The position numbers were made by a program, and so were the translations under genes. Of a DNA stretch of 64,000 nt, positions 1 through 10,612 are shown one piece after another (within the stretch, counting starts at the first letter, position 1; every line of letters starts with the position of its first letter). Source of the DNA: Pseudomonadota bacterium (GTDB taxonomy: Bacteria; Pseudomonadota; Gammaproteobacteria; Burkholderiales; Rhodocyclaceae). The stretch spans positions 32,120-96,119 of the forward strand of contig JAFEFC010000002.1 of assembly GCA_018240785.1 (NCBI GenBank), given 5' to 3'. The notes under the pieces are model-generated. The model saw only the letters and a program-made list of their open reading frames with translations. It had not been told where the DNA came from and did not search any database.

Positions 1-824
1 AGGTAGGTCAGGCGCACCAGCGTGCCGCGCAGCTTGTCGCTCATGTAGGCGTGCGCCGGGTCGAGGCTGGCCGCCGCCAGCGCGTCGCTTTGCGCCACCA
101 TGCTGCGCGTCACCGCATGCCGCGGATGCAGGAACACATCCGCCACTTTCCCGGACTCGACGATGCGCCCGCCATCGATCACCGCGACGCGATCGCAGAT
201 CGTGCGGATGACCTGCATCTCGTGCGTAATGAGCACGATGGTGAGGCCGAGCTGGCGGTTGATGTCGAGCAGCAGCCTGAGGATGGACTGCGTGGTCTCG
301 GGATCGAGCGCGGACGTCGCCTCGTCGCACAGCAGCAGGCGCGGCCGGTTGGCCAGCGCACGCGCGATGCCCACACGCTGCTTCTGGCCGCCCGAGAGCT
401 GCGACGGGTACTTGTGGCCATGCTCGGACAGCCCGACGAGTGCGAGCAACTCCGCAACCCGCGCGGCGCGCTCGGCCGCGTTGCCATGCCCGGTCGCCTT
501 CAGCGGCCAGTCGATGTTCTGCGCCACCGTCTTGGCGTTGAGCAGGTTGAAGTGCTGGAAGATCATGCCGATTCGGCGGCGCAACGCGTACAGGGCCTCG
601 CGGTCGAGGCGGGTGATGTCCTCGCCGTCGATCAGCACGCGGCCCGAGCTCGGCCGCTCGAGCAGGTTCAAGGTGCGGATCAGCGTGCTCTTGCCGGCGC
701 CGGAGCGGCCGATGATGCCGAACACTTCGCCACCCGCGATCTCGAGGTCGATGTCGGCAAGCGCCTGGACTTCGCGGCCGTCGGCGGCGCGGTAAGTCTT
801 GTGCAGGTTTTCGATGCGGATCAC
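1..824 (-). CDS. metN: Methionine ABC transporter ATP-binding protein MetN (partial, C-terminus beyond window)
   Basis: ATPase subunit of the D/L-methionine importer MetNIQ, acting at the inner face of the cytoplasmic membrane. Visible in order from the N-terminus are the Walker [10 protein letters not shown], the Q-loop region IFQHFNLL, the signature LSGGQKQR, the Walker [13 protein letters not shown] and the H-loop ITHEM. The HFNLL and [15 protein letters not shown] context is typical of MetN rather than of other amino-acid ATPases. The start is a GTG at 822-824; no ATG lies nearby in frame. About 274 codons are present. The regulatory C-terminal NIL domain and the metI/metQ partners would lie to the left of the window. 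Confidence 0.88.
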   Translation of the reverse strand, partial: MIRIENLHKTYRAADGREVQALADIDLEIAGGEVFGIIGRSGAGKSTLIRTLNLLERPSSGRVLIDGEDITRLDREALYALRRRIGMIFQHFNLLNAKTVAQNIDWPLKATGHGNAAERAARVAELLALVGLSEHGHKYPSQLSGGQKQRVGIARALANRPRLLLCDEATSALDPETTQSILRLLLDINRQLGLTIVLITHEMQVIRTICDRVAVIDGGRIVESGKVADVFLHPRHAVTRSMVAQSDALAAASLDPAHAYMSDKLRGTLVRLTY

Positions 825-969
825 GACGGGGCGTCCGGAATCTGAAGAAAAGCGGTGGAGTGTACCCCGCCGGCGTGAGCTGCACCACGCTTTCCGGGCA
901 GCCGACGGCGGAACGCGGCGCCCAAGGGCTTGAGCGATGGGGTAAAATGGCGGTTTTTCGACACGCCTG

Positions 970-1998
970 ATGCCCATGCAGTTCGCCGGATTCACGCTGC
1001 GCAACAACCTTTTCGTCGCCCCCATGGCCGGAGTGACCGATCGTCCGTTCCGCCAGTTGTGCAAAAAGATGGGCGCCGGGTTGGCGGTGTCCGAGATGGT
1101 CACGTCCAACTCGCTGCTTTACGGTAGCGAGAAGACACAGCGTCGCGCCAACCACGACGGCGAGGTGGAGCCGATCTCCGTGCAGATCGCCGGCGCCGAC
1201 CCGGCGATGATGGCCGAGGCCGCGCGCCACAACGCGGAGCGCGGCGCCCAGATCATCGACATCAACATGGGCTGCCCGGCGAAGAAGGTGTGCAACGTGA
1301 TGGCCGGCTCGGCGCTGATGCAGGACGAGCCGCTGGTCGCGCGCATCCTCGAGGCGGTGGTGAAGGCGGTGCCCGAAACGCCGGTCACGCTCAAGTTCCG
1401 CACCGGCTGGAACCGCGCCAACAAGAACGCACCGACGATCGCGCGCATCGCCGAGGAATCCGGCATCCGCGCCATCGCCATCCATGGCCGCACCCGTGCC
1501 GACCAGTACATGGGCGACGCCGAGTACGACACCATCGCCCACGTCAAGTCGCGGGTGACGATCCCGGTGATTGCCAACGGCGACATCACCTCGCCGCAGA
1601 AGGCGAAGCACGTGCTCGACTACACCGGCGCCGACGGCGTGATGATCGGCCGCGCCGCGCAGGGCCGGCCCTGGATCTTCCGCGAGATCGAGCACTTCCT
1701 CGCCACCGGCGAGGAACTGCCGCCGCCGCTGGTGAGCGAGATCCACCGGGTCTGCCGCGAACACATCGATGACCTGTACGCGTTCTACGGCGAAGCCAGG
1801 GGCGTGAAGATCGCGCGCAAGCACATCTCCTGGTACACCAGGGGCCTCGTCGGCTCCGCGGCCTTCCGCTTCGCGATGAACCAGATCCCCGACATCCCAG
1901 CGCAGCTCGCCGCGGTCGACGAGTTCTTCGGCAAGCTGGCCGAAGCCGACACGCGCCTGCGCTATGAAGCCGAACCGCCTCAGGAGCTCGCCGCATGA
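970..1998 (+). CDS. dusB: tRNA-dihydrouridine synthase B
   Basis: FMN enzyme that reduces uridine to dihydrouridine in the D-loop of tRNAs using NADPH. The 342-residue length is normal for the family. The N-terminal FMN-barrel motif [12 protein letters not shown] (about 17-28), the catalytic Cys in GCPAKKV (C102), the phosphate-binding GDI and VMIGRAAQG motifs and the C-terminal helical RNA-binding part are all visible. Two ATGs lie six bases apart (970 and 976), so the exact start is uncertain. The stop codon overlaps the fis start as ATGA, the classic dusB-fis operon of Proteobacteria. Confidence 0.95.
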   Translation: MPMQFAGFTLRNNLFVAPMAGVTDRPFRQLCKKMGAGLAVSEMVTSNSLLYGSEKTQRRANHDGEVEPISVQIAGADPAMMAEAARHNAERGAQIIDINMGCPAKKVCNVMAGSALMQDEPLVARILEAVVKAVPETPVTLKFRTGWNRANKNAPTIARIAEESGIRAIAIHGRTRADQYMGDAEYDTIAHVKSRVTIPVIANGDITSPQKAKHVLDYTGADGVMIGRAAQGRPWIFREIEHFLATGEELPPPLVSEIHRVCREHIDDLYAFYGEARGVKIARKHISWYTRGLVGSAAFRFAMNQIPDIPAQLAAVDEFFGKLAEADTRLRYEAEPPQELAA

Positions 1999-2231
1999 GC
2001 CGCAGCAACGAGATCGCCGAATCCGTCTTCCGCACTCTGGACCAGTACTTCCGTGACCTCGACGGCGAGAAGCCGGCCGCCATCTACGACATGGTGATGC
2101 GCAACGTCGAACGCCCGATGCTCGAGTTCGTCCTGCAGCGCACCAACGGCAACCAGACCATGGCGGCAGAATTGCTCGGCATCAACCGCAACACCCTGCG
2201 CCGCAAGCTGACCGAGTACGACCTGCTCTGA
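1995..2231 (+). CDS. fis: Nucleoid-associated DNA-binding protein Fis
   Basis: Small homodimeric DNA-bending protein that activates rRNA/tRNA promoters and shapes the nucleoid. The 78-residue protein has the N-terminal dimerisation helices and the C-terminal helix-turn-helix GNQTMAAELLGINRNTLRRK. Betaproteobacterial Fis is shorter than the 98-residue enterobacterial form, lacking much of the N-terminal beta-hairpin arm, so Hin-type recombinase activation is unlikely (inference). Translation is probably coupled to dusB through the 4-bp ATGA overlap. Confidence 0.93.
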   Translation: MSRSNEIAESVFRTLDQYFRDLDGEKPAAIYDMVMRNVERPMLEFVLQRTNGNQTMAAELLGINRNTLRRKLTEYDLL

Positions 2232-2297
2232 GACGCCGCGCGCACCTGGTCGAGTCCACCAATCCCCACGCTTTCACTTTTTAGCACCCAGACAACG

Positions 2298-3887
2298 ATG
2301 AACGTCACCCAAGCCCTGATCAGTGTTTCCGACAAACGCGGCGTGCTCGATTTCGCGCGCGAACTCGCCGGCCTCGGCATCAAGCTGTTGTCGACCGGCG
2401 GCACCGCCAGCCTGCTGCGCGAGGCGGGGCTGGAAGTGAAGGATGTGTCCGAGCACACCGGCTTTCCGGAAATGCTCGACGGCCGCGTCAAGACGCTGCA
2501 TCCCAAGGTGCATGGCGGCATCCTCGCGCGCCGCGACCTGGCGGAGCACATGGACACGATCGCCGCACACGACATCGGCCGCATCGACCTCGTCGTCGTC
2601 AATCTCTACCCCTTCCAGCAGACGGTCGCCAAGCCCGACTGCAAGCTGGAAGATGCGATCGAGAACATCGACATCGGCGGTCCGGCCATGGTGCGTGCCG
2701 CCGCCAAGAACCACGGCAACGAGCAGGGAGGCGTCGGCATCGTCACCGATCCGGAAGACTACGCCGGCATCGTCTCCGAGCTGAAGAGCAAGGCCTGCAA
2801 GCTGAGCTACAAGACCCGCTTCGCTCTGGCGGTGAAGGCCTTCACCCACACCGCGCGCTACGACTCGGCGATCTCCAACTACCTCACCGCGCTGGTCACC
2901 AACGAGGCCGGCGACGTCTCGCTGCAGACCTACCCGGAGCGCCTGCAACTGGCCTTCGACAAGGTGCAGGACCTGCGCTACGGCGAGAACCCGCACCAGA
3001 CCGCCGCCTTCTATCGCCAGCCGGGCGCGGCCGAGGGCGGCATCGCCGGCTACACCCAGTTGCAGGGCAAGGAGCTGTCCTACAACAACATCGCCGACGC
3101 CGACGCCGCCTGGGAATGCGTGAAGGCCTTCGACAGTTCCGCCGCGGCCTGCGTGATCGTCAAGCATGCCAACCCGTGCGGCGTGGCCGTCGCTGCCAGT
3201 CCGCTCGAGGCGTACAGGAAGGCGTTCTCCACCGACCCGACCTCGGCCTTCGGCGGCATCATCGCGTTCAACGGTGAAGTCGACCGTGCCGCCGCCGAAG
3301 CGGTGTCGGCGCAGTTCCTCGAAGTGCTGATCGCGCCGTCCTACACGGCAGACGCACTCGAGCTGCTGCGCGCCAAGCAGAACGTGCGCGTGCTCACCTG
3401 CCCGCTCGGCCAGCCCGCCGGCGCCTTCGACTACAAGCGCGTGGGCGGCGGCCTGCTGGTGCAGAGCGCCGACGAGGCACGCATCCAGCTCACCGATCTC
3501 AAGGTCGTCACCCGCCGCGCGCCGACGGAAGCCGAAATGCGCGACATGCTGTTTGCCTGGCGCGTGGCGAAGTACGTCAAGTCCAACGCCATCGTGTATT
3601 GCAGGGATGGCATGACGGTGGGCGTCGGCGCCGGCCAGATGAGCCGAGTCGATTCGGCCCGCATCGCCAAGATCAAGGCCGAGAACGCCGGGTTGCAGAT
3701 CGCAGGCTGCGTGGTCGCGTCCGACGCCTTCTTCCCCTTCCGCGACGGACTCGACGTGCTCGCCCAGGCCGGCGCCACCGCGGTGATCCAGCCGGGCGGC
3801 TCGATGCGCGATGCTGAGGTGATCGCCGCGGCCGACGAACAGGACATTGCCATGGTGTTCACCGGTTTCCGCCACTTCCGGCACTAA
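2298..3887 (+). CDS. purH: Bifunctional AICAR formyltransferase / IMP cyclohydrolase
   Basis: Catalyses the last two steps of de novo IMP synthesis in the cytosol. At 529 residues it is full length: the N-terminal MGS-like cyclohydrolase domain (about 1-150, starting [15 protein letters not shown], with the [14 protein letters not shown] motif) is followed by the AICAR transformylase domain with LRYGENPHQ and the catalytic region KHANPCGVA. The C-terminal GGSMRD and FTGFRHFRH are typical. It is followed 31 bp later by purD on the same strand, so the pair is probably co-transcribed; whether transcription reads in from dusB-fis (66 bp upstream) is unknown. Confidence 0.97.
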   Translation: MNVTQALISVSDKRGVLDFARELAGLGIKLLSTGGTASLLREAGLEVKDVSEHTGFPEMLDGRVKTLHPKVHGGILARRDLAEHMDTIAAHDIGRIDLVVVNLYPFQQTVAKPDCKLEDAIENIDIGGPAMVRAAAKNHGNEQGGVGIVTDPEDYAGIVSELKSKACKLSYKTRFALAVKAFTHTARYDSAISNYLTALVTNEAGDVSLQTYPERLQLAFDKVQDLRYGENPHQTAAFYRQPGAAEGGIAGYTQLQGKELSYNNIADADAAWECVKAFDSSAAACVIVKHANPCGVAVAASPLEAYRKAFSTDPTSAFGGIIAFNGEVDRAAAEAVSAQFLEVLIAPSYTADALELLRAKQNVRVLTCPLGQPAGAFDYKRVGGGLLVQSADEARIQLTDLKVVTRRAPTEAEMRDMLFAWRVAKYVKSNAIVYCRDGMTVGVGAGQMSRVDSARIAKIKAENAGLQIAGCVVASDAFFPFRDGLDVLAQAGATAVIQPGGSMRDAEVIAAADEQDIAMVFTGFRHFRH

Positions 3888-3918
3888 GCGCAGACCCAGC
3901 AGAAACTCGGAGCATCAC

Positions 3919-5208
3919 ATGAAAGTCCTCGTCATCGGTTCCGGCGGACGCGAACACGCGCTGGCCTGGAAGCTCGCCCAGTCGCCCAAGGTAACCCGCG
4001 TGCTGGTCGCGCCGGGCAACCCCGGCACCGCGCGCGAGCCCAAGCTGCAGAACGTGGCGGTGAGCGCCGTTCCCGAGCTGGTGGAGCTGGCGCGCCGCGA
4101 GCAGGTCGGCTTCACTGTCGTCGGACCCGAGGCGCCGCTCGCCGCCGGCGTCGTCGATGCCTTCCGCGCTGCCGCCCTGCCGATCTTCGGACCGACCAAG
4201 GCTGCAGCGCAACTGGAGAGCTCGAAGGACTTCGCCAAGCAGTTCCTCGTCCGCCACAACATCCCGACGGCGAAGTACCGCACCTTCTCCGACGCCGCGC
4301 AGGCGCACGCCTATGTCGACGCCGAAGGTGCGCCCATCGTCATCAAGGCCGACGGCCTGGCCGCCGGCAAGGGCGTCGTCGTGGCCATGACGGCCGACGA
4401 AGCCCACGCCGCGATCGACATGATGCTGCTCGACAACAGGCTGGGCGTGCAGTACGCCGACGGCGGCGCGCGCGTCGTCATCGAGGAGTTCATGCAGGGC
4501 GAGGAGGCCAGCTTCATCGTCATGGCCGACGGCAAACACGCGCTGCCGCTGGCCACCAGCCAGGACCACAAGCGCCTGAAGGACGGCGACACCGGCCCCA
4601 ACACCGGCGGCATGGGCGCCTACTCGCCGGCCCCGGTGGTGACGCCGGAAGTCCACGCGCGCGTGATGCGCGAGATCATCCAGCCCACACTCCTTGGCAT
4701 GGCCGCCGAGGGCCTGCCCTACACCGGCTTCCTTTACGCCGGCCTGATGATCGATGCCGCCGGCAAGGCGCGCGTGGTCGAATTCAACTGCCGCATGGGC
4801 GATCCTGAGACGCAGCCCATCATGATGCGGCTGAAGACGGACTTGTCCGACCTCGTCGAAGCTGCCATTGCAGGCCAGTTGGACAAGATCGAGGCTCAGT
4901 GGGACCGTCGCTTCGCGCTCGGCGTCGTGCTCGCTGCCGCGGGCTACCCCGACAGCCCGCGCAAGGGCGACGTGATCGGCGGCCTGCCCGCCGGCAGTGC
5001 CGACGACGTCCACGTGTTCCACGCCGGCACCGCCGAGCAGGACGGCAAGGTGGTCACCGCCGGTGGCCGCGTGCTGTGCGTCACCGCGCTGGGCGACAAC
5101 GTGCGCCAGGCGCAGAAGCGCGCCTACGAATTGGCTGACGGCATCCATTTCGACGGCAAGCAGTATCGCCGCGACATAGGCCACCGCGCCCTGACGCGCA
5201 AGACCTGA
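3919..5208 (+). CDS. purD: Phosphoribosylamine-glycine ligase (GAR synthetase)
   Basis: ATP-grasp enzyme joining glycine to phosphoribosylamine in purine synthesis. The 429-residue protein begins [19 protein letters not shown], the family N-terminus. The ATP-grasp region has [23 protein letters not shown] and the metal-binding [12 protein letters not shown]; the [19 protein letters not shown] motif is diagnostic. The frame is open upstream to 3847 inside purH, but the ATG at 3919 with a GGAG eight bases ahead gives the conserved N-terminus. It forms a unit with purH. Confidence 0.96.
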   Translation: MKVLVIGSGGREHALAWKLAQSPKVTRVLVAPGNPGTAREPKLQNVAVSAVPELVELARREQVGFTVVGPEAPLAAGVVDAFRAAALPIFGPTKAAAQLESSKDFAKQFLVRHNIPTAKYRTFSDAAQAHAYVDAEGAPIVIKADGLAAGKGVVVAMTADEAHAAIDMMLLDNRLGVQYADGGARVVIEEFMQGEEASFIVMADGKHALPLATSQDHKRLKDGDTGPNTGGMGAYSPAPVVTPEVHARVMREIIQPTLLGMAAEGLPYTGFLYAGLMIDAAGKARVVEFNCRMGDPETQPIMMRLKTDLSDLVEAAIAGQLDKIEAQWDRRFALGVVLAAAGYPDSPRKGDVIGGLPAGSADDVHVFHAGTAEQDGKVVTAGGRVLCVTALGDNVRQAQKRAYELADGIHFDGKQYRRDIGHRALTRKT

Positions 5209-5231
5209 CCCACCTGCCGCCCCAAGATCCG

Positions 5232-6140
5232 ATGGACTCCAGCCGCGTCAAGCCCTTCCTGCTCGAACTCCAGCAAGGCATCGTCGACCGACTCGCAGGC
5301 TTCGACGGCAAGCCTTTCCACACCGACACCTGGGAGCGCCCTGCGGGCGGTGGCGGCATCACCCGGGTGATCGAGGAGGGCAATTTCTTCGAGCGCGGCG
5401 GTGTCAATTTCTCGCATGTGCTGGGCGACGGCATGCCGGCCTCAGCCACTGCGCATCGCCCCGAGCTCGCCGGGCGCCGCTTCGAGGCGATGGGTGTGTC
5501 GCTGGTGCTGCACCCGCGCAATCCCTGGTGCCCCACGGTGCACATGAACGTGCGCTTCTTCATCGCCACGGCTGAAGGCAAGCCGCCGGTGTGGTGGTTC
5601 GGCGGCGGCATGGACCTTACGCCCTACTACGGCTTCGAGGAAGACGTGCGCCACTTCCACGCCACCTGCAAGGCGGCGGTGCTGCCCTACGGTGGCGAAG
5701 CGGAATACCGCAGGCTGAAGGACTGGTGCGACCGCTATTTCTTCCTCAAGCACCGCAACGAACCGCGCGGCGTCGGCGGGCTGTTCTTCGATGACCTTGG
5801 CGCAGACGGCAAGATCGGTTTCGAACAGGCCTTCGGGCTGACGCGTTCGGTCGGTCACGCCTTCCTCGATGCCTATCTTCCCATCGTCGAGCGCCGCCGC
5901 GACCTGGCCTACGGCGAGCGCGAGCGCGACTTTCAGGCCTACCGCCGTGGGCGCTACGTGGAATTCAACCTGGTTTTCGACCGCGGCACGCTGTTCGGCC
6001 TGCAATCGGGCGGGCGCACCGAATCCATCCTGATGTCGATGCCGCCGATCGTGAAATGGCGCTACGACTGGAAGCCCGAACCAGGCACGGCGGAAGCGCA
6101 ACTGTACGAGACTTTCCTACAGCCGCGCGACTGGATCTGA
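5232..6140 (+). CDS. hemF: Oxygen-dependent coproporphyrinogen III oxidase
   Basis: Converts coproporphyrinogen III to protoporphyrinogen IX with O2 in the cytosol. The 302-residue protein carries the family signatures [17 protein letters not shown] and [27 protein letters not shown], and the C-terminal [21 protein letters not shown]. The length is normal. It sits 23 bp after purD and ends convergently with the hemC-hemD-hemX-hemY cluster, so heme genes meet tail to tail. Presence of the aerobic isoenzyme fits an oxygen-respiring or facultative organism. Confidence 0.97.
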   Translation: MDSSRVKPFLLELQQGIVDRLAGFDGKPFHTDTWERPAGGGGITRVIEEGNFFERGGVNFSHVLGDGMPASATAHRPELAGRRFEAMGVSLVLHPRNPWCPTVHMNVRFFIATAEGKPPVWWFGGGMDLTPYYGFEEDVRHFHATCKAAVLPYGGEAEYRRLKDWCDRYFFLKHRNEPRGVGGLFFDDLGADGKIGFEQAFGLTRSVGHAFLDAYLPIVERRRDLAYGERERDFQAYRRGRYVEFNLVFDRGTLFGLQSGGRTESILMSMPPIVKWRYDWKPEPGTAEAQLYETFLQPRDWI

Positions 6141-6197
6141 GCAGAGCAGGCAGGATCGCGACGCCGTCATGCGACGCCGCGCTCCCCCGCCGCCCTC

Positions 6198-7394
6198 TCA
6201 TTTCGCCGACGCGCCCCCGGCGACCATCTCCGCCGCTGCACGGTAGTGCTTTTGCGCCTCTTCCTGTCTACCGAGCCGCTCCAGCAACCCCGCCAGGGCG
6301 AGGCGGACATCAACAGTGGGCGTGCGATTGAGCGAGGCTTCCAGGTAGCTCTGCGCCTTGCCCCACAGTTGCGCGCCCATGCACAGGCGACCGAGCGCAA
6401 AGAGCAGGCCGCCGTCGTTGGGCTGGCGTTTCAGCCAGCCCTCGGCCTTGGCAAGGCATGCCACGGCATCGCCTTCGCCGTCGCCGCAATGCGCATAAAG
6501 GCGCGCCAGTGCACCATCCCATTCATTGTCGAGCAAGCGCTCCAGCGTGCGGCGCGTGAGCGCACCATGCCCAGCCGCGGCCAGCATCGGCACCGCGCGC
6601 TCGACGAGCCGACGATCCTGTAGCTCGTCAACCGGAATGGCGTTCCAGTAGCCGGCCAGCGCGACCGGATCGCCGCGCAGCTCGTGCATGCGCTCGAGAT
6701 GGGCGCGGCGCAACAGCGGCGCGGCCTGGTCGGCGGTCAGCGCCTTGTGCTTGAGCAGTTGTCGCGTGGCGCGCAGCAGTTCGTCCCACTGCTCCAGGGC
6801 CGAGGCCACCGTCAGCGACATGCGCAGCACCGCGATGTGCCGATGCCCGGCCTGGCGCAGGGTCTCCAGGCGCTCGGCCGCCTCGTCGAAACGACGTCCG
6901 TCGATGGCGAGCTCGGCTTCCGTCATCAGGCGCGCGACGCGCGCATCGTCGCCCTGTTCCGCCGCATGTCCCAGCCAGATGCGGTAACGCGTATCGTCGT
7001 GCATCGCGTGGGCTGCGCGCGCCGCCACCAGTGAGGCCATCGCCGCACTCTCGCCGGACGAAAACGCCGCCGAGGCGAACTTGAGCGCCTGCGCGAAGCG
7101 GCCTTCGAACAGCGTGCGCAAGGCCTCGCGCAGTGCCAGGCCCGCCTTCTCGCGCCGCCGCCGCTCCCGCCACTGGGCCACGCGCCCGGGCAGTTCCAGC
7201 GTGCGTCGGACGAGCCTGACGAGGAGGTAGGCGACGACGAAGCCGAGTACCGCCAGCACCGCGAACAGGTTCAGCGACAACTGCGCGCGCCAGGGCGGCA
7301 GCACCAGCAGGACGTAGCCGTCGTTCAGGCCGGCAGCCATGGCCAGGCCGGCCGCCAGCGCGAAGATGCCAATCAGCCAGATCAATGCACGCAT
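6198..7394 (-). CDS. hemY: HemY-type inner-membrane TPR protein of the heme cluster
   Basis: Proteobacterial HemY (not the Gram-positive protoporphyrinogen oxidase of the same name), an inner-membrane protein of unclear role in heme metabolism. The 398 residues show two N-terminal membrane helices (about 1-22 and 40-63) followed by a basic stretch and a long alpha-helical TPR-like cytoplasmic/periplasmic part, ending GRLCMGAQLWGKAQSYLEA and the LGRQEEAQKHYRAAAEM repeat. It lies 9 bp after hemX, the last gene of the cluster. Confidence 0.9.
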   Translation of the reverse strand: MRALIWLIGIFALAAGLAMAAGLNDGYVLLVLPPWRAQLSLNLFAVLAVLGFVVAYLLVRLVRRTLELPGRVAQWRERRRREKAGLALREALRTLFEGRFAQALKFASAAFSSGESAAMASLVAARAAHAMHDDTRYRIWLGHAAEQGDDARVARLMTEAELAIDGRRFDEAAERLETLRQAGHRHIAVLRMSLTVASALEQWDELLRATRQLLKHKALTADQAAPLLRRAHLERMHELRGDPVALAGYWNAIPVDELQDRRLVERAVPMLAAAGHGALTRRTLERLLDNEWDGALARLYAHCGDGEGDAVACLAKAEGWLKRQPNDGGLLFALGRLCMGAQLWGKAQSYLEASLNRTPTVDVRLALAGLLERLGRQEEAQKHYRAAAEMVAGGASAK

Positions 7395-7403
7395 GGCCGC
7401 CCC

Positions 7404-8603
7404 TCAGCGCCGCGGCGCCGACGTCGCGCCCGCGGGCGCGGCGACCGGCGGCGCGACCTCGCGGCCGCGCGACTGCAGCTGCCGCAGCGCGGCGAAGCTC
7501 TCCGTCAGCGCGGGCAGTTCGGCGCCCAACGCGACGTGGCCAAGCTCGTTCAACTCCGCCAGCGTCGCCTGCACACGTTCGTCGCGCGGATCGAAGTAGC
7601 GCTCCACCCACTGGCGTGCCTGGGCGACATCGGCTGCGTAGGTGCGCCCATCGCGCGCGAGCAGCGCCAGCCGCGCCGTGAGCAGCCGGATCTTCAGGTT
7701 TTCACGCAGGAAGGTGTTCTGCGCCGGAGCCAGCAACACCGGGTCGGGCTGATCGAGCCGTTCCACCCGCACCAGCGACTTCACTTCGCGCCATACGTCC
7801 GCAAGCAGCGCACGTGCATAGCTCATCGCCCGCGCCGTCATGTCGCCCCCCTCCGCCGTGGCCGGGGACGGCGCGGCCGAAGGCTCGGCGGCGGGCAACT
7901 GGCCCTCGAAGGCCAGCGGCATCGCATCCGCGCGCTCGAGCAGGCGCTCCAGGCGCAGGCCCAGGCCCGGGATGTCGATCGCCGGCTGCAGCTTGAGGGT
8001 CTCGATGTCCTTCGCCAGGGCACGACGCAGGGGCGCGAGCTGGCCCTTGTCCTGGATGGCGAGGCGTTGCTCGGCACCCTGCAGCGCGATCAAGGCGGCA
8101 TGCACGTTGCCGGCCAGTTGCAGCTGCTGCGCAGCGCCGGCCACCGTCTGCTCGACCTCGGCCATCACCTGATCTTCCTGCGTGCGCGAGAAGGACTGGT
8201 ACAGGGCTTCCAGCGCGGCGGCCTGGCCTTCGGTGGCTTCGACCTTGGCCTCGATCGCCCCCAGCTTGCCCTGCAGTGCGGCGATCGTCTCCTGCTGCTG
8301 CCGCGCGATGCCGCGCGCCTCGGCGGCGATCGTGTCGCCCTCGCTCACGCGACGCGCCACTTCCTCCCTCAGGCCGACCGCCTGCGAGCGCATGTCCCAG
8401 GACTGCCAGCCCGCCCAGCCGGCAGTGCCCGCAGCAAGGATGGCGACCAGCAGCGCCCACCCCGACAGCGACGAGCCTGCCGGAGAAGCTTGATCATATG
8501 CGGAACTGGCGCGTCCTCCCGCGGCCATGCCGGGCGGGAGGGCGGCAGACTCGCGCTCGCCGGGGACGGGCGAGGCGGTGAGAGCAGGTTTTTCTTCGTT
8601 CAT
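7404..8603 (-). CDS. hemX: HemX-like membrane protein
   Basis: Member of the HemX family, often annotated as uroporphyrinogen-III C-methyltransferase although the fold lacks a methyltransferase motif; its role is not established. The 399-residue protein has a Pro/Ala-rich cytoplasmic start, one transmembrane helix (about 48-66, SGWALLVAILAAGTAGWAGW) and a long coiled-coil/helical periplasmic domain containing YFDPRDERVQATLAELNEL, the conserved family stretch. It sits 9 bp from both hemD and hemY, so the three are surely one transcript. Confidence 0.88.
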   Translation of the reverse strand: MNEEKPALTASPVPGERESAALPPGMAAGGRASSAYDQASPAGSSLSGWALLVAILAAGTAGWAGWQSWDMRSQAVGLREEVARRVSEGDTIAAEARGIARQQQETIAALQGKLGAIEAKVEATEGQAAALEALYQSFSRTQEDQVMAEVEQTVAGAAQQLQLAGNVHAALIALQGAEQRLAIQDKGQLAPLRRALAKDIETLKLQPAIDIPGLGLRLERLLERADAMPLAFEGQLPAAEPSAAPSPATAEGGDMTARAMSYARALLADVWREVKSLVRVERLDQPDPVLLAPAQNTFLRENLKIRLLTARLALLARDGRTYAADVAQARQWVERYFDPRDERVQATLAELNELGHVALGAELPALTESFAALRQLQSRGREVAPPVAAPAGATSAPRR

Positions 8604-8612
8604 GGCAAGAGT

Positions 8613-9419
8613 TTAACCAAAGTGGCTCACAAGCGCCCGCACCATGCCGTCGTCACCGGCGCCGGTCTCGACCACGGCAAGGAAGCCCACATCGCGCGCG
8701 CGCGCAGCGATGCGCGGATGCGGAGTGAAGACGGGCACTGCCTTGAGTACTTCCATGCCCGCGACGCCGACGATGGCGGCGAGGTTATCCACGCCTTCGC
8801 TGCTCGTCAGCAACAGCGCGTCGAGTCGCTTCTCCAGCGCGCGCGACAGCAGGGGCACGGGATCGACCTCCGGCCGCGAGCGGCGATAGCAGGTCACGAA
8901 CTCCACCTCGGCGCCACGCTGGCGCAAGGTGTCTGCGAGCAGATCACGGCCGCCGTCGCCGCGGAAGATCACCACGCGGCGCCCGGCCACCGCGCTCGCC
9001 GCAAACTCGGGCAGTGCGATCACCGCCTCGCTGTCGAACCCCGCCTGCGGCGCGATGACTTCGGTGAAGCCATACCGCGCCAGTTCGCGCTCGCTGCCTT
9101 TGCCCACCGTCGCCACGCGCAGGCGCGGCGGCCAGGGGCGCCGGGGCAGAAGGCCGTCGAGCGCGTGGCGTACCGCATTGGGGCTGACGAAGAAGGCGAG
9201 GTCGAAGTCCTCCAGCCGTTGCGCGATCGCGCGCAGCCCGGCGTCGTCGGGCGCCGGACCGATGGCGATGACGGGAAACAGGACGGCCTCGCCGCCCGCC
9301 TCCCGGATCGCCCGGCACAGGTTCGCGGCCTGATCCTGCGGCCGCGTGACCACGATGCTGCGGCCCGCGAGCGGCGCGCAGCCCGCGCCGGCCCCAGGGC
9401 ACGAGATCGCCTGGCTCAT
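8613..9419 (-). CDS. hemD: Uroporphyrinogen-III synthase
   Basis: Cyclises hydroxymethylbilane to uroporphyrinogen III, inverting ring D. The protein is 268 residues. Sequence conservation is low in this family, but the SIVVTRPQDQAANLCRAI start, LAFFVSPNAVRHAL, RGDGGRDLLADTLRQRGAEVEFVTCYRR and LLTSSEGVDNL are characteristic. It follows hemC by 21 bp and precedes hemX by 9 bp. Confidence 0.93.
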   Translation of the reverse strand: MSQAISCPGAGAGCAPLAGRSIVVTRPQDQAANLCRAIREAGGEAVLFPVIAIGPAPDDAGLRAIAQRLEDFDLAFFVSPNAVRHALDGLLPRRPWPPRLRVATVGKGSERELARYGFTEVIAPQAGFDSEAVIALPEFAASAVAGRRVVIFRGDGGRDLLADTLRQRGAEVEFVTCYRRSRPEVDPVPLLSRALEKRLDALLLTSSEGVDNLAAIVGVAGMEVLKAVPVFTPHPRIAARARDVGFLAVVETGAGDDGMVRALVSHFG

Positions 9420-9440
9420 GAGGCGGTGAAGACCGGGTCG

Positions 9441-10373
9441 TCAGCCGAGTTCAGCGAGGATCTCGTCCGCGCCCTGGGCACGCAGCGCTTCCGCCAGCGC
9501 GCTGCCCAGCGCCTCGGCCTCGGCCGCCGCGCCCTCGCCTTCGGCACGCACGATGCGGCTGCCGTCCGGTCGCGCGACGAAGCCGCGCAGCCAGACGCGG
9601 CCATCACGCAGCTCCGCATAGGCCCCGAGCGGCACTTCGCAACTGCCGGCAAGGGCTCGCGCCACCGCGCGCTCGGCGCGCACACAGGCAGCCGTCGCGT
9701 CGTCGTTGAGCGGCTGCAGCCAGCCGATGATGTCGGTTCGCGCCGCGAGGCACTCGATGCCGAGCGCACCCTGCCCGGCCGCCGGCAGCGACACCTCGGA
9801 GGGCAGCACGCTGCGGATGCGGTCCTTCAGGCCGAGCCGCGTCAGGCCGGCAGCGGCGAGGATGATGGCGTCGTACTGCCCCTCGTCGAGCTTGCGCAGC
9901 CGCGTGTCGAGGTTGCCGCGCAGGCTGGTGACGCCGAGGAAGGGGAACTGGGCATGGAGCTGCGACTCGCGGCGCAGCGACGAGGTGCCGACGATCGCGC
10001 CCGGCGGCATCTCGGCGAGCGATGCGTAGCGGTTGGAGACGAAGGCGTCGAGCGGGACCTCACGCGCCGAGATGCAGGCGAGCGCGAACTCCTCGCCCAT
10101 CTGCATCGGCACGTCCTTCATCGAATGCACCGCGATGTCGGCACGGCCATCGAGCAGCGCCGTTTCCAGCTCCTTCACGAACAGCCCCTTGCCGCCGACC
10201 TTGGCCAGCGGGCGGTCGAGGATCTGGTCGCCGCGCGTGGTCATGCCGAGCAGCTCGACGCGACAGCCCGGATACAGGGATTCCAGCCTCGCCTTGACGT
10301 GCTCTGCCTGCCACAGGGCGAGGCGGCTTTCACGGGTGGCGATGACGATGCGCTCGGGGATTGCTCGGCTCAC
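9441..10373 (-). CDS. hemC: Hydroxymethylbilane synthase (porphobilinogen deaminase)
   Basis: Polymerises four porphobilinogens into hydroxymethylbilane in the cytosol. The protein contains [51 protein letters not shown] and the Cys that carries the dipyrromethane cofactor in [13 protein letters not shown] chose the GTG at 10373 (310 residues), which gives the usual family length; a TTG at 10391 in the same frame would add six residues. It is the first gene of hemC-D-X-Y and is divergent from ppc; the 239-bp gap must contain both promoters, but I see no clear consensus box there. Confidence 0.95.
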   Translation of the reverse strand: MSRAIPERIVIATRESRLALWQAEHVKARLESLYPGCRVELLGMTTRGDQILDRPLAKVGGKGLFVKELETALLDGRADIAVHSMKDVPMQMGEEFALACISAREVPLDAFVSNRYASLAEMPPGAIVGTSSLRRESQLHAQFPFLGVTSLRGNLDTRLRKLDEGQYDAIILAAAGLTRLGLKDRIRSVLPSEVSLPAAGQGALGIECLAARTDIIGWLQPLNDDATAACVRAERAVARALAGSCEVPLGAYAELRDGRVWLRGFVARPDGSRIVRAEGEGAAAEAEALGSALAEALRAQGADEILAELG

Positions 10374-10612
10374 GTTGGAACACTCGGACAATGGACTGAA
10401 GGGAAGGACCGGACGGGGCAGGCTTGCGCGAAGGCTCGCCGCACTGCAGCATGCGGGTTCGCACCAATGGTACCCTGACGGGCCGCGATTCTAGCATGCA
10501 GGGCTGTTTCCCCTGCCGCCGGGACCGCGCAGTGCACCGCCACGGATTCCGGGCGACGCCACGCCGGACGACGCGCCCGGCCCCACTTCCTCTTCTGCCG
10601 ACCTACAAACCC

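Noticed and set aside
7536-10478. 980-codon open frame opposite hemX, hemD and hemC
   Set aside because: Antisense shadow of three recognised genes; Arg/His/Gln-rich composition and no motif.
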